The notes under the pieces were generated by a model that made no database searches, was not told the DNA's origin, and saw only the letters and a list, made by a program, of their open reading frames with translations. From contig CANQMF010000013.1 in assembly GCA_947624915.1 (NCBI GenBank), positions 1 through 19,956 on the forward strand: a stretch of 19,956 nt of DNA, read 5' to 3'. Shown here one piece after another: positions 1-6,552 of the stretch (positions within the stretch are counted from its first letter, which is position 1; the number at the start of each line of letters is the position of its first letter). The stretch comes from an uncultured Bacilli bacterium (lineage in GTDB: Bacteria > Bacillota_I > Bacilli_A > RF39 > UBA660). The position numbers and the translations under genes were made by a program.

Positions 1-102
1 AACATAATATATTATACTATAATCAGACTTAATGCCGTTATTTAATAAAAAACGAACTTCCAAATGAAAATTAACAATAGTTGCATAAATATATTATTTT
101 AC

Positions 103-131
103 TTGACATATTAGTAATTAAATAATATAAT
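103..131 (+). promoter_or_regulatory. rpsD promoter (sigma-A type)
   Basis: Perfect consensus -35 TTGACA (103-108) and -10 TATAAT (126-131) separated by 17 bp. Transcription should start near 138, which leaves a leader of about 150 nt before the rpsD start at 288. Consensus promoters of this kind are expected for ribosomal protein genes. Confidence 0.9.
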
Positions 132-136
132 TATAA

Positions 137-287
137 CTGCGATGAAAGCAGTGCTATCTTTAGATATGTAATGTGTTTATTACCTATAGGGGTTATCTGT
201 AATCCAACTGCAGGGTGAACATATTTGAGTTAAACACCCTATATATCTAGAAGATTGCTTCATTCATCAAAAGAAAGGAGAATGAAG
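137..287 (+). promoter_or_regulatory. Structured rpsD leader, probable S4 autoregulatory site
   Basis: About 150 nt of untranslated leader with several possible helices: ACTGC (136-140) with GCAGT (148-152); GGGTTA (190-195) with TAATCC (200-205), loop TCTG; AGGGTG (212-217) with CACCCT (235-240); and CTTCATTC (258-265) with GAATGAAG (280-287). The last stem sits directly before the ATG and puts the ribosome binding site AAAGGAG (274-280) in and against its loop. A second ACTGC at 207-211 could compete for GCAGT. It is known that S4 represses its own gene through the rpsD leader in Bacillus; that this leader does the same is inference. There is no uORF or intrinsic terminator in it, so control is more likely translational. 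Confidence 0.55.
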
Positions 288-890
288 ATGTCAAGATTTA
301 CTGGTTCAAGTTACAAAGTTTCACGTCGTCTTGGTTTTTCTACTTTAGAAACAGGCCGAGAATTAGCTAAAAAGCCTTATATACCTGGACAACATGGAAG
401 CAAACGTAGCAAGAAATTATCTGATTATGGTACACAATTACAGGAAAAACAAAAAGTTAGATTTATGTATGGACTAAGTGAAAAACAATTCCGAAAAGTT
501 TTTGATAAGGCTGGAAAAATGAAAGGCGTTCATGGTGAAAACTTATTAGTTCTTCTTGAAAGTCGTTTAGATAACTTAGTATATCGTTTAGGTCTATCGA
601 CAACTCGTAAAGGAGCTAGACAGCTAGTTAATCACGGCCATATTACTGTTAATGGCCATAAAGTAGATATTCCATCATATACTTGTAAAGTTGGCGACGT
701 TATTGCAGTTAAAGAATCTGATAGAGAATTAAAGATTATTAAGGACTCTTTAAAAGAATTAGCTAGAAGAGTTGACTTTGTTACTTTTGATGAAAATAAA
801 ATGACTGGAACATACGTAAGATACCCACAAAGAAGTGAACTAAATGCTGATATTAATGAGTCATTAATCGTTGAATTTTACAATAGATAA
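288..890 (+). CDS. rpsD: 30S ribosomal protein S4
   Basis: Primary 16S rRNA-binding protein that nucleates assembly of the small subunit body and contributes to decoding accuracy. The product is 200 residues, the usual bacterial length, starting [10 protein letters not shown]. The N-terminal helical part (about 1-90) is followed by the S4 RNA-binding domain (about 91-155), with the typical run [20 protein letters not shown] and [10 protein letters not shown]. Start choice: an in-frame TTG at 255 and ATG at 282 exist, but AGGAG (276-280) is correctly spaced only for the ATG at 288. The gene stands alone with its own promoter, leader and terminator, as in Bacillus, and not in the spc/alpha operon. 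Identification is secure. Confidence 0.97.
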   Translation: MSRFTGSSYKVSRRLGFSTLETGRELAKKPYIPGQHGSKRSKKLSDYGTQLQEKQKVRFMYGLSEKQFRKVFDKAGKMKGVHGENLLVLLESRLDNLVYRLGLSTTRKGARQLVNHGHITVNGHKVDIPSYTCKVGDVIAVKESDRELKIIKDSLKELARRVDFVTFDENKMTGTYVRYPQRSELNADINESLIVEFYNR

Positions 891-937
891 TAAATACCCA
901 ATGTTAATGACTAAAGAAAAAGATGATCTAGGTTATA

Positions 938-972
938 GATGGTTTCAGTTCTATACTGAAATCATCTTTTTT
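938..972 (+). terminator. Intrinsic terminator of rpsD
   Basis: Stem of 11 pairs with one G-U: GATGGTTTCAG (938-948) with CTGAAATCATC (956-966), 7-nt loop, followed by TTTTTT (967-972). An alternative upstream arm AAAAGATGAT (918-927) is complementary to ATCATCTTTT (961-970) and could compete for the same 3' strand. Confidence 0.85.
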
Positions 973-1084
973 GTGTTCAGAAATATCTATTTTTAATAAT
1001 GTAACCCTACACCAATCACAATAGAAAAATTATTTACCTCCTACTAACTATCTTTTTACCGAAGCCATATTTCAAATTATTATT

Positions 1085-1116
1085 AAAAAAATGCTACGCT
1101 TAGGAAGCATTTTTTT
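1085..1116 (-). terminator. Intrinsic terminator at the end of tyrS
   Basis: Perfect 11-bp stem 1085-1095 / 1106-1116 (AAAAAAATGCT with AGCATTTTTTT) and a 10-nt loop. Read on the minus strand the 3' arm ends in a T run. It overlaps the tyrS stop codon (1115-1117) and ends the T-box operon. Confidence 0.8.
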
Positions 1117-2338
1117 ACTCGTATAATCCCATATAATATTTCTTTTTACCGCGACGAATAATAATAGCTTTACCATCAAGAGCTAACTCTTTGGTAATCA
1201 TCATATTCTCATCAGTTACTTTCCTACCATTTAAAGTAATAGAACCTGCTTTTAAAAATTCCCTTGCCTCACGTTTACTAGATGCAATACGATTGTTAAC
1301 TAACAGATCAATAAGCGTACTATCCTCCATTTTAAAGCTAGGTACATCTTTTAGGCCGTCCTCTATTTCACTGAAACTTAAGGTACTAATATCTCCACTA
1401 AATAAGGATTCACTGATATGGATAGCTTTATTGAATTCCTCTTCACCATGTAAAAAGGTAATTACTTCACGTGCTAAAACTTTTTGAGCTAAGCGTTCTT
1501 CTGGCTTTTTGCTATGTTTAACTTCAATATTTTCAATTTCTTTTTTCGTTAAAAAAGTTAATTTTTTTAAATAATCTATAACACATCTGTCATCAGTATT
1601 AATCAAGTACTGATATAATTCATAACTGGAGGTTTTATTTTTATCAAGCCATAATGCATTACCTTCAGTTTTTCCAAATTTCACACCATTCGCATCTAAA
1701 ACTAAAGGCATTGTCATGCCAAATAATTCAACATTATTTTTTTTACGAGCTAATTCAATACCTGTTGTAATATTTCCCCATTGATCTGACCCAGCAACCT
1801 GTAATGTTACCCCCTTTGATTCATGTAAATGCACAAAATCCATGCCTTGTAATAGTGTATAAGCAAATTCACAAAATGTAATACCTGAATCTAATCTTCG
1901 ATTAATAATATCTTTATCCAATATATAATTAACATTAATGTATTTGCCATAATCCCTTAAAAAATCTAAAATACTAATATCTTTTGTCCAATCATAGTTG
2001 TTTACTACCTCAAAACCAAATATCTTCTTAGCTTGATTAGTCAATCCTGCAACATTCTTTTCAACTTCTTCTTTGGTAATCATCGGTCTTTCATTAGATG
2101 GTTTTGGATCACCGATAAGTCCTGTTGCGCCACCTATTAATAATATAGGGTGGTGACCATACTTGGCAAGTCTTGTCGCAATTAAGAATGATGAGAAATG
2201 TCCAATATGCATTGAATCTGCCGTAGGATCCGTTCCTATATAAAATGTTAATTTTTCCTCATTTAATTTTTTTTCTAATTCTGGACTACTAATATCCTTA
2301 ATTAATCCACGCCATGTTAAATCTTCAAATAATGTCAT
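1115..2338 (-). CDS. tyrS: Tyrosyl-tRNA synthetase
   Basis: Charges tRNA-Tyr with tyrosine in the cytoplasm. Length is 407 residues, normal for bacterial TyrRS. Class I signatures are visible: HIGH at 44-47 (in TADSMHIGHF), the tyrosine/ATP site LQVAGSDQWGN around 179-189, and a KMSKS-type loop KFGKT at 220-224. A C-terminal S4-type RNA-binding domain follows (about 340-400: IASSKREAREFLKAGSITLNG in part). The ATG is preceded by AGGAGG, which overlaps the stop codon of the dUTPase gene upstream, so translation is probably coupled. It is the last gene of the T-box-led operon deoC-dUTPase-tyrS and ends at an intrinsic terminator. The T-box about 1.2 kb upstream is therefore presumably the tyrosine sensor for this gene. 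Confidence 0.97.
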   Translation of the reverse strand: MTLFEDLTWRGLIKDISSPELEKKLNEEKLTFYIGTDPTADSMHIGHFSSFLIATRLAKYGHHPILLIGGATGLIGDPKPSNERPMITKEEVEKNVAGLTNQAKKIFGFEVVNNYDWTKDISILDFLRDYGKYINVNYILDKDIINRRLDSGITFCEFAYTLLQGMDFVHLHESKGVTLQVAGSDQWGNITTGIELARKKNNVELFGMTMPLVLDANGVKFGKTEGNALWLDKNKTSSYELYQYLINTDDRCVIDYLKKLTFLTKKEIENIEVKHSKKPEERLAQKVLAREVITFLHGEEEFNKAIHISESLFSGDISTLSFSEIEDGLKDVPSFKMEDSTLIDLLVNNRIASSKREAREFLKAGSITLNGRKVTDENMMITKELALDGKAIIIRRGKKKYYMGLYE

Positions 2339-2346
2339 AATTCCTC

Positions 2347-2832
2347 CTAATAATTACTATTTAATCTATTCAAAACAACATCTTGTTTCTTTTTAATAGC
2401 TTCCAATACTGCATCTTCGTCCAAAGATAATAATTTACCTAAATATAATAAATTAATGAATATGTCCTTAACTAGTTTGGGACTAATATCATGCATTAAT
2501 TCTGTGCCTTTTTTGTACAAATTATTAATTACTTCTAAAATATTCATATTATCCTTCGGTATTTCTATCTCATCTAACACCATATTTAAATCGTTATAAA
2601 AGGTAAGAATACCTGTTACACAGTCAGCATATTCATCTAAAACTAATTCCATATTAGGCGCTTTTATTGTCCAATACTTAAAACATTTTGTTTCATTAAC
2701 AAATTCGCCTAATTCCACTAAAAAGCCAATATAATTTTTTTCTTTATAGTCATTTACATTCTTATATTTAGTATGAAAGATCTCATCAATCTTTTTATTA
2801 TTATCATAAATTTCTTGCCATCTACTATTCAT
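2347..2832 (-). CDS. Dimeric dUTPase (dUTPase_2, all-alpha NTP pyrophosphohydrolase)
   Basis: Predicted to hydrolyse dUTP to dUMP and pyrophosphate, keeping uracil out of DNA and feeding dTMP synthesis. The 161-residue all-helical protein shows the MazG-like metal-binding pattern: ELGE (E40, E43) followed by DEYAD (E67, D70), with GFLVELGEFVNETKCFKYW matching the dimeric dUTPase family's ELGE...FKxW stretch. Start choice: a longer frame opens at 2865 inside the deoC tail, but the ATG at 2832, overlapping deoC by 8 nt, gives the usual N-terminus (MNSRWQEIYD); its ribosome binding site is weak, so coupling to deoC is likely. Its neighbour DeoC degrades deoxyribose phosphate, so both act in deoxynucleotide metabolism. 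A related MazG-type nucleotidase with other specificity cannot be excluded. Confidence 0.8.
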   Translation of the reverse strand: MNSRWQEIYDNNKKIDEIFHTKYKNVNDYKEKNYIGFLVELGEFVNETKCFKYWTIKAPNMELVLDEYADCVTGILTFYNDLNMVLDEIEIPKDNMNILEVINNLYKKGTELMHDISPKLVKDIFINLLYLGKLLSLDEDAVLEAIKKKQDVVLNRLNSNY

Positions 2833-3544
2833 GGCAATCACATCCATCTTCACAGTTACAGTCATGATCTTTACAGTTATGTTTTTTACAACTATGATGT
2901 GGTTTCGAAGTCATTATCTTAACACCACTACTACTACCTATTCTGGTAGCTCCAGCTTTAATCATAGCTTCCATGGTTTCTAAATCACGAATACCTCCAC
3001 TAGCTTTAATCTCTAATACCTCACCCTTATGCTTATTAATTAATGCCACGTCTTCTACCCTAGCTCCATATTCACTAAAACCAGTCGATGTTTTTATATA
3101 ATTAACAAATGTTTCATTACAAATATCCGTCATTTTAATTATTTCTTCTTCAGTAAGTAAGCATGTCTCAATTATAACTTTTAAAACTTTGCCATCAATT
3201 GCATCCCTTATTTCTTCTATCTCTTCTTTAACATAATCATAATCCTTATTTTTTAAAGCTCCGATATTAATCACCATATCGATCTCTGTTGCTCCATTCT
3301 CAACCGCATTAATAGCCTCAAACACCTTTGTTTCCTTAGTATTCATTCCCATAGGGAACCCAATCACAGTACAAACTTCTACTGTAGTATTCTTAAGTAA
3401 TTCTTTAACCAAAGGTACATAATAAGGGTAAACACAAACAGCGGCAAAATGATATTTAATAGCTTCCTTGCATAATGCATCAATATCTTTTATTGTAGCC
3501 GTATTTTTTAAATTGGTATGATCAATATAATTATTTAATTCCAT
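2825..3544 (-). CDS. deoC: Deoxyribose-phosphate aldolase with His/Cys-rich tail
   Basis: Cleaves 2-deoxyribose 5-phosphate to glyceraldehyde 3-phosphate and acetaldehyde in deoxynucleoside catabolism. The class I aldolase barrel is complete: EIDMVIN with D89, Schiff-base lysine K151 in IKTSTGF, and K180 in EIKASGGIR. Usual length is about 220 residues; this one has 239. From about residue 215 the extra tail is packed with metal-ligand residues (six Cys and five His in roughly 24 positions, including HHSCKKHNC and CEDGCDCHE). The ATG is preceded by AGGAGGA (3551-3557) at 6 nt. It is the first gene after the T-box leader. The tail-coding DNA also covers the start of the dUTPase gene. The aldolase call is firm; the role of the tail is unknown. 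Confidence 0.93.
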   Translation of the reverse strand: MELNNYIDHTNLKNTATIKDIDALCKEAIKYHFAAVCVYPYYVPLVKELLKNTTVEVCTVIGFPMGMNTKETKVFEAINAVENGATEIDMVINIGALKNKDYDYVKEEIEEIRDAIDGKVLKVIIETCLLTEEEIIKMTDICNETFVNYIKTSTGFSEYGARVEDVALINKHKGEVLEIKASGGIRDLETMEAMIKAGATRIGSSSGVKIMTSKPHHSCKKHNCKDHDCNCEDGCDCHE

Positions 3545-3564
3545 AAACTATCCTCCTATAAATT

Positions 3565-3740
3565 AAAAAGTATTATGTCATAAAGATAGTCCCTATAGAG
3601 ACGAGTTATCCCGCGGTACCACTCTATTTCATAATACAATTATGCACTTAATACTATAACGCGTTACCGATTTAATAAGTAATTCATTTTATTATCTTGT
3701 CCTATTCTCACCATCCATAGAATCGCTTCTTACTAACAAT
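3565..3740 (-). promoter_or_regulatory. T-box riboswitch, tyrosine type
   Basis: The T-box consensus AGAGTGGTACCGCGG is present on the minus strand (3625-3611); its TGGT should pair with ACCA of an uncharged tRNA with discriminator A, which fits tRNA-Tyr. Stem I base: TTAGTAA (3736-3730) with TTATTAA (3678-3672); the apical GGTGAGA element lies between. The likely specifier is TAC (3681-3679) in the context GAAT-TAC, a Tyr codon. The antiterminator helix is ATAGAG with CTCTAT. The competing hairpin is GTCTC-TATA-GGGAC (3602-3589) flanked by GATA/TATC, but its T tract is short (TTTAT). A longer alternative, GTATTATG (3637-3630) with CATAATAC (3577-3570), is followed directly by TTTTT. The leader precedes deoC and the whole deoC-dUTPase-tyrS operon. 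The T-box is certain; specifier register and terminator choice are less so. Confidence 0.88.
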
Positions 3741-3775
3741 AAAACTACTAAATAACATTAAATTGACTATATTTC

Positions 3776-3803
3776 ATTATAACACAAGATCATTACTTGT
3801 CAA
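3776..3803 (-). promoter_or_regulatory. Promoter of the T-box/deoC-tyrS operon
   Basis: Minus-strand -35 TTGACA (3803-3798) and -10 TATAAT (3781-3776) with a 16-bp spacer, and TG one base before the -10 (extended -10). The -35 contains the TGA stop codon of the preceding gene, so the two transcription units abut with no terminator between them. Confidence 0.8.
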
Positions 3804-4525
3804 CTATTTTTATAATAATAATACACCTCATCACTTGCTTTATTTAGTGATATAACAAGATAATTATCATACTCTATATCATCAAGGCTACTAACCTCTT
3901 TAATGATTTTATCACATGTTGAATTACTACATATTTGATAATTAACACCTTGCTTGTAAAAAAGATATCCGATTTTCAAATTAACAGTATCTGTCTTAGT
4001 AGCTTGAACCAATTTTCTTTTAACATTAATGTCATTTTCATGTTCTACTTTTTGATAAGTTCCAACAAAACTATTTGTTGTTTTATCATAATACATTGTA
4101 AACTGTAATTTATAATCATCTAATTCTAAATAAGTATCTACGGTGCCATTAAAATCAGTTAAATCATACTTGATATCTGGTCCAAAAGCTGTTTTAATAG
4201 CACTATCTAAAGACTCATATGATATTGCTATCTGATTATTAGAAAAAGCAACATCCTCAATAGTCATAAAAGAAGTAGCCTTCCTAATAATATAATTATC
4301 CGGTAAGCTGTCTACTGTATAATCATGATCACTAAACACAAAGATATCATCATCACTCACATATGAATATAATTCTTCTACTAATTCGTCATCTAATTTA
4401 AGTTTCTTAATATTACTTAATCTTTTTGCAATTAATTTATAAACGATAACTGATATCAAAATCCAAACCAGCACCAAGAGAACAATAACCAAAAACGGTG
4501 TTATCCTATTACGACTGTGCTTCAT
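3800..4525 (-). CDS. Membrane-anchored hypothetical protein
   Basis: Not recognised. The 241-residue product has a basic N-terminus (MKHSRNR), one strong hydrophobic segment at about 10-31, and a hydrophilic remainder of about 205 residues, so it is predicted to be a single-pass protein with an extracytoplasmic C-terminal domain rich in Asp, Tyr and beta-type sequence. Two Cys in ICSNSTCDK (near residue 200) are spaced as if to form a disulphide or bind metal. No catalytic motif is visible. The ATG has a good AGGTGG site just upstream. It follows rpmF and seems to have its own extended -10. No terminator follows, so its transcript may run into the T-box leader, where the T-box could act as its attenuator. 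Confidence 0.8.
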   Translation of the reverse strand: MKHSRNRITPFLVIVLLVLVWILISVIVYKLIAKRLSNIKKLKLDDELVEELYSYVSDDDIFVFSDHDYTVDSLPDNYIIRKATSFMTIEDVAFSNNQIAISYESLDSAIKTAFGPDIKYDLTDFNGTVDTYLELDDYKLQFTMYYDKTTNSFVGTYQKVEHENDINVKRKLVQATKTDTVNLKIGYLFYKQGVNYQICSNSTCDKIIKEVSSLDDIEYDNYLVISLNKASDEVYYYYKNS

Positions 4526-4544
4526 ATAACCACCTACTATTTAG

Positions 4545-4550
4545 ATTATA
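4545..4550 (-). promoter_or_regulatory. Extended -10 upstream of the membrane-anchored protein
   Basis: TGTTATAAT on the minus strand, about 20 nt before the start codon at 4525. No convincing -35 hexamer is present; the upstream sequence is an A/T-rich tract that includes the end of rpmF. Confidence 0.4.
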
Positions 4551-4561
4551 ACACAAAAAAA

Positions 4562-4582
4562 GAAAAAATAATTTTATTTTTC
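4562..4582 (-). terminator. Weak AT-only hairpin after rpmF
   Basis: On the minus strand GAAAAATA and TATTTTTTC pair around a 4-nt loop with one bulge, followed by a T-rich run (CTTTTTTTG). It overlaps the rpmF stop codon. It contains almost no GC pairs, so termination would be weak. Confidence 0.35.
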
Positions 4583-4759
4583 TTCTGCTTTTTTAATAAT
4601 TTCTTTTCCTTTATATGTTCCACAATTTAAACATACACGATGTGGTCTGATATCGCTACCACATTTTGGACATTTAGTTGTTCCATTTTCACTAATCTTA
4701 TAATGTGTTCTTCTCTTTCTACCTCTAGTATTACTAACTTTTCTAAATGGTACTGCCAT
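4574..4759 (-). CDS. rpmF: 50S ribosomal protein L32
   Basis: Small zinc-binding protein of the large ribosomal subunit near the peptidyl transferase region. The 61-residue product starts [20 protein letters not shown], the classic L32 N-terminus, and has two CxxC knuckles (C30/C33 and C43/C46), so it is the zinc-containing (C+) form. Its ribosome binding site AGGTGAG overlaps the stop codon of yceD immediately upstream, so the two genes are probably translationally coupled. The yceD-rpmF pair is conserved widely in bacteria. Identification is secure. Confidence 0.97.
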   Translation of the reverse strand: MAVPFRKVSNTRGRKRRTHYKISENGTTKCPKCGSDIRPHRVCLNCGTYKGKEIIKKAEEK

Positions 4760-5257
4760 TTATCTCACCTCACTATCTTGTAATAAGTCTTTTAACCCAG
4801 CTAATTCTGAATTAATATTACCTTCCTCGTCTGTTATTAATCGCCAACCATCACCAGATGTTTTCTCCAACTTAGCATCCTCACTAACAACACGCATTGG
4901 AATTTCCATTAATATATTTTCCCATATTATTGGTAAAATATCAATACTATTTATGTGTTTTTTATCATTTTCATCATAATTTTCATCGATATCTGTTAAA
5001 TCTCCATCAATAACAATATTAAATGGATAATGCACTGGTTTCAAAGTTACTGCACAAGGAAGGACCATTACACCAGATACCACCAAATTTAGATATAATT
5101 CCTTTAGGGCATTTAAAGTGATTTCCCCTTCAATATGGACATTGTCAAGTTCTAGTAAATCTGTTCCTTTAAGTTCATCTTTACTAAATGAATAATCTAT
5201 ATTTATGTCTACACATTTATCAATACCATTTTTTAAACGTAATAAATTAATATCCAT
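4760..5257 (-). CDS. yceD: YceD family protein (DUF177), 23S rRNA accumulation factor
   Basis: Member of the YceD/DUF177 family, called YlbN in Bacillus; family members are linked to 23S rRNA accumulation and large-subunit biogenesis and are nearly always encoded next to rpmF. The 165-residue product has the typical central stretch with CAVTLKPVHYPF and the later ENILMEIPMRVVSEDA; only a single Cys remains of the Cys positions seen in some relatives. Start choice: an in-frame TTG lies 12 nt upstream, but GGGTGAT (5268-5262) is correctly placed for the ATG at 5257. It shares a short intergenic region with the divergent tmcAL, as ylbM/ylbN/rpmF are neighbours in B. subtilis. Confidence 0.9.
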   Translation of the reverse strand: MDINLLRLKNGIDKCVDINIDYSFSKDELKGTDLLELDNVHIEGEITLNALKELYLNLVVSGVMVLPCAVTLKPVHYPFNIVIDGDLTDIDENYDENDKKHINSIDILPIIWENILMEIPMRVVSEDAKLEKTSGDGWRLITDEEGNINSELAGLKDLLQDSEVR

Positions 5258-5277
5258 AAAATCACCCAACAGTGAAC

Positions 5278-5306
5278 ATTATACATAATATTTTTCAAAA
5301 ATGCAA
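5278..5306 (-). promoter_or_regulatory. Promoter of yceD-rpmF
   Basis: Minus-strand -35 TTGCAT (5306-5301) and -10 TATAAT (5283-5278) with a 17-bp spacer. Expected start of transcription is around 5271, giving a leader of about 14 nt that holds little beyond the ribosome binding site. Confidence 0.7.
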
Positions 5307-5322
5307 GTAAATATGATATTAT
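5294..5322 (+). promoter_or_regulatory. Candidate promoter of tmcAL
   Basis: TTCAAA (5294-5299) and TATTAT (5317-5322), spaced 17 bp, overlap the -35 of the divergent yceD promoter. The start would fall close to the GGTGAT ribosome binding site at 5329-5334, so the leader would be very short. Both hexamers deviate from consensus. Confidence 0.4.
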
Positions 5323-5337
5323 TATATTGGTGATATT

Positions 5338-6474
5338 ATGTATAAAATTGGTATTATTTGTGAATACAATCCTTTTCATAACGGTCATTTATATCACATT
5401 AATGAAATAAGAAAACAGTACCCAGAAGATACTATTGTTTTAATTTTATCTGGTAATGTTACACAACGCGGTGAGTTAAGTATTATTAATAAATGGGATA
5501 AAACAAGGCTAGCTTTACAATATGGAATTGATCTGGTGGTAGAACTTCCCTACTTATATGCTAGTCAAGCAGCCGATATTTTCTGTGCTGGAGCTTTAAA
5601 ATTACTAGATATTTTACAAGTAGATAAATTAGTCTTTGGCTCTGAACTTGGAACAATCCAACCATTAATAGAGTGTGCTAAAACACAAATCTATTCTGAC
5701 ACATATAAATCAAAAGTTAAAGAATATTTAAAGCAAGGTATCAACTATCCTACTGCGTTATCAAAAGCTTTAAAAGATGTAACTAACTATGATATATCTA
5801 ATCCAAACGATATATTAGGACTAGGATACATAAAAGAAATTATAAAAAATAATTACCATATTGAACCCATAACAATCAAAAGGACTAATAATTATCATGA
5901 TGCCAAATATTCTGGTCCCATCAGCAGTGCTACAAGCATCAGAAAAATGATTAAAGACAACAAAGACATTACCGAAGTTGTACCTAAAGAGGTTCTGTCA
6001 TATATATATAATCCCGTTTTTTTGAGTGACTTCTTTAATCTTATCAAATACAAAATAATTACTGATGATAATTTAAATAAATATGTATCAATCGATGAAA
6101 TGATCGTTAAACGTCTTAAAGATAAGATTTTAGATAGTAATTCACTCGATGAATTTATAAATAAAGTTAAAACTAAACATTATACCTATAACCGTTTAAT
6201 GCGCATGTGCAACCACATCCTATTTGATTTTACCAAAGAAGAAAACGAAAAACAGAAAAGCAAAATTTATATTCGCATTCTAGGTTTTTCATCTAAAGGT
6301 AAAAAGCATTTAAAAAATATCAAAAAAACAATCGACATTCCAATCATAACTAACTATTCCAACGATAAAAATAACTTATTGGCCATTGATACAAAAGTCA
6401 CTAAAGTAATTAGCTTATTAAAAGGAAAAGCTTTTCTAGATGAAGAAATAAAGCAAAAACCAATAATATATTAA
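5338..6474 (+). CDS. tmcAL: tRNA(Met) cytidine acetate ligase
   Basis: TmcAL (YlbM) acetylates the wobble C34 of elongator tRNA-Met using ATP and acetate, which prevents misreading of Ile codons. The 378-residue product (B. subtilis enzyme about 415) starts with the nucleotidyltransferase domain: MYKIGIICEYNPFHNGHLYH, with the adenylylation motif HNGH at 14-17, then SGNVTQRGE at 39-47 and a later ISSATSIRKM box (about 195-204), the ISxTxIR-type motif of this fold. The C-terminal half is less conserved and about 35 residues shorter than the Bacillus protein. GGTGAT precedes the ATG. It is divergent from yceD-rpmF, its usual neighbours, and ends at a strong hairpin. Confidence 0.92.
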   Translation: MYKIGIICEYNPFHNGHLYHINEIRKQYPEDTIVLILSGNVTQRGELSIINKWDKTRLALQYGIDLVVELPYLYASQAADIFCAGALKLLDILQVDKLVFGSELGTIQPLIECAKTQIYSDTYKSKVKEYLKQGINYPTALSKALKDVTNYDISNPNDILGLGYIKEIIKNNYHIEPITIKRTNNYHDAKYSGPISSATSIRKMIKDNKDITEVVPKEVLSYIYNPVFLSDFFNLIKYKIITDDNLNKYVSIDEMIVKRLKDKILDSNSLDEFINKVKTKHYTYNRLMRMCNHILFDFTKEENEKQKSKIYIRILGFSSKGKKHLKNIKKTIDIPIITNYSNDKNNLLAIDTKVTKVISLLKGKAFLDEEIKQKPIIY

Positions 6475-6479
6475 AAAAC

Positions 6480-6510
6480 AAAATGCAAGATTTGACAAGT
6501 CTTGCATTTT
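6480..6510. terminator. Bidirectional terminator between tmcAL and the surface-protein gene
   Basis: Perfect 11-bp stem AAAATGCAAGA / TCTTGCATTTT (6480-6490 with 6500-6510) and a 9-nt loop. T-rich sequence follows on the plus strand (TTTTATTTA), and T6 follows on the minus strand, so it can serve both convergent genes. Confidence 0.85.
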
Positions 6511-6552
6511 ATTTAGATTCGTAATTTTACATATTAAATAGCATATATTTGG

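Noticed and set aside
1034..1042. Minus-strand AGGAGGTAA ribosome-binding-site-like sequence downstream of tyrS
   Set aside because: No start codon at a suitable distance and no reading frame of note follows (only a few codons). Possibly a remnant; not called as a gene.
2837..2878. Possible 21-bp tandem repeat in the DeoC tail
   Set aside because: Only the 3' halves match well (12 of 21 positions); reported only as a repeated NC[KE]D amino-acid pattern and not as a DNA repeat.
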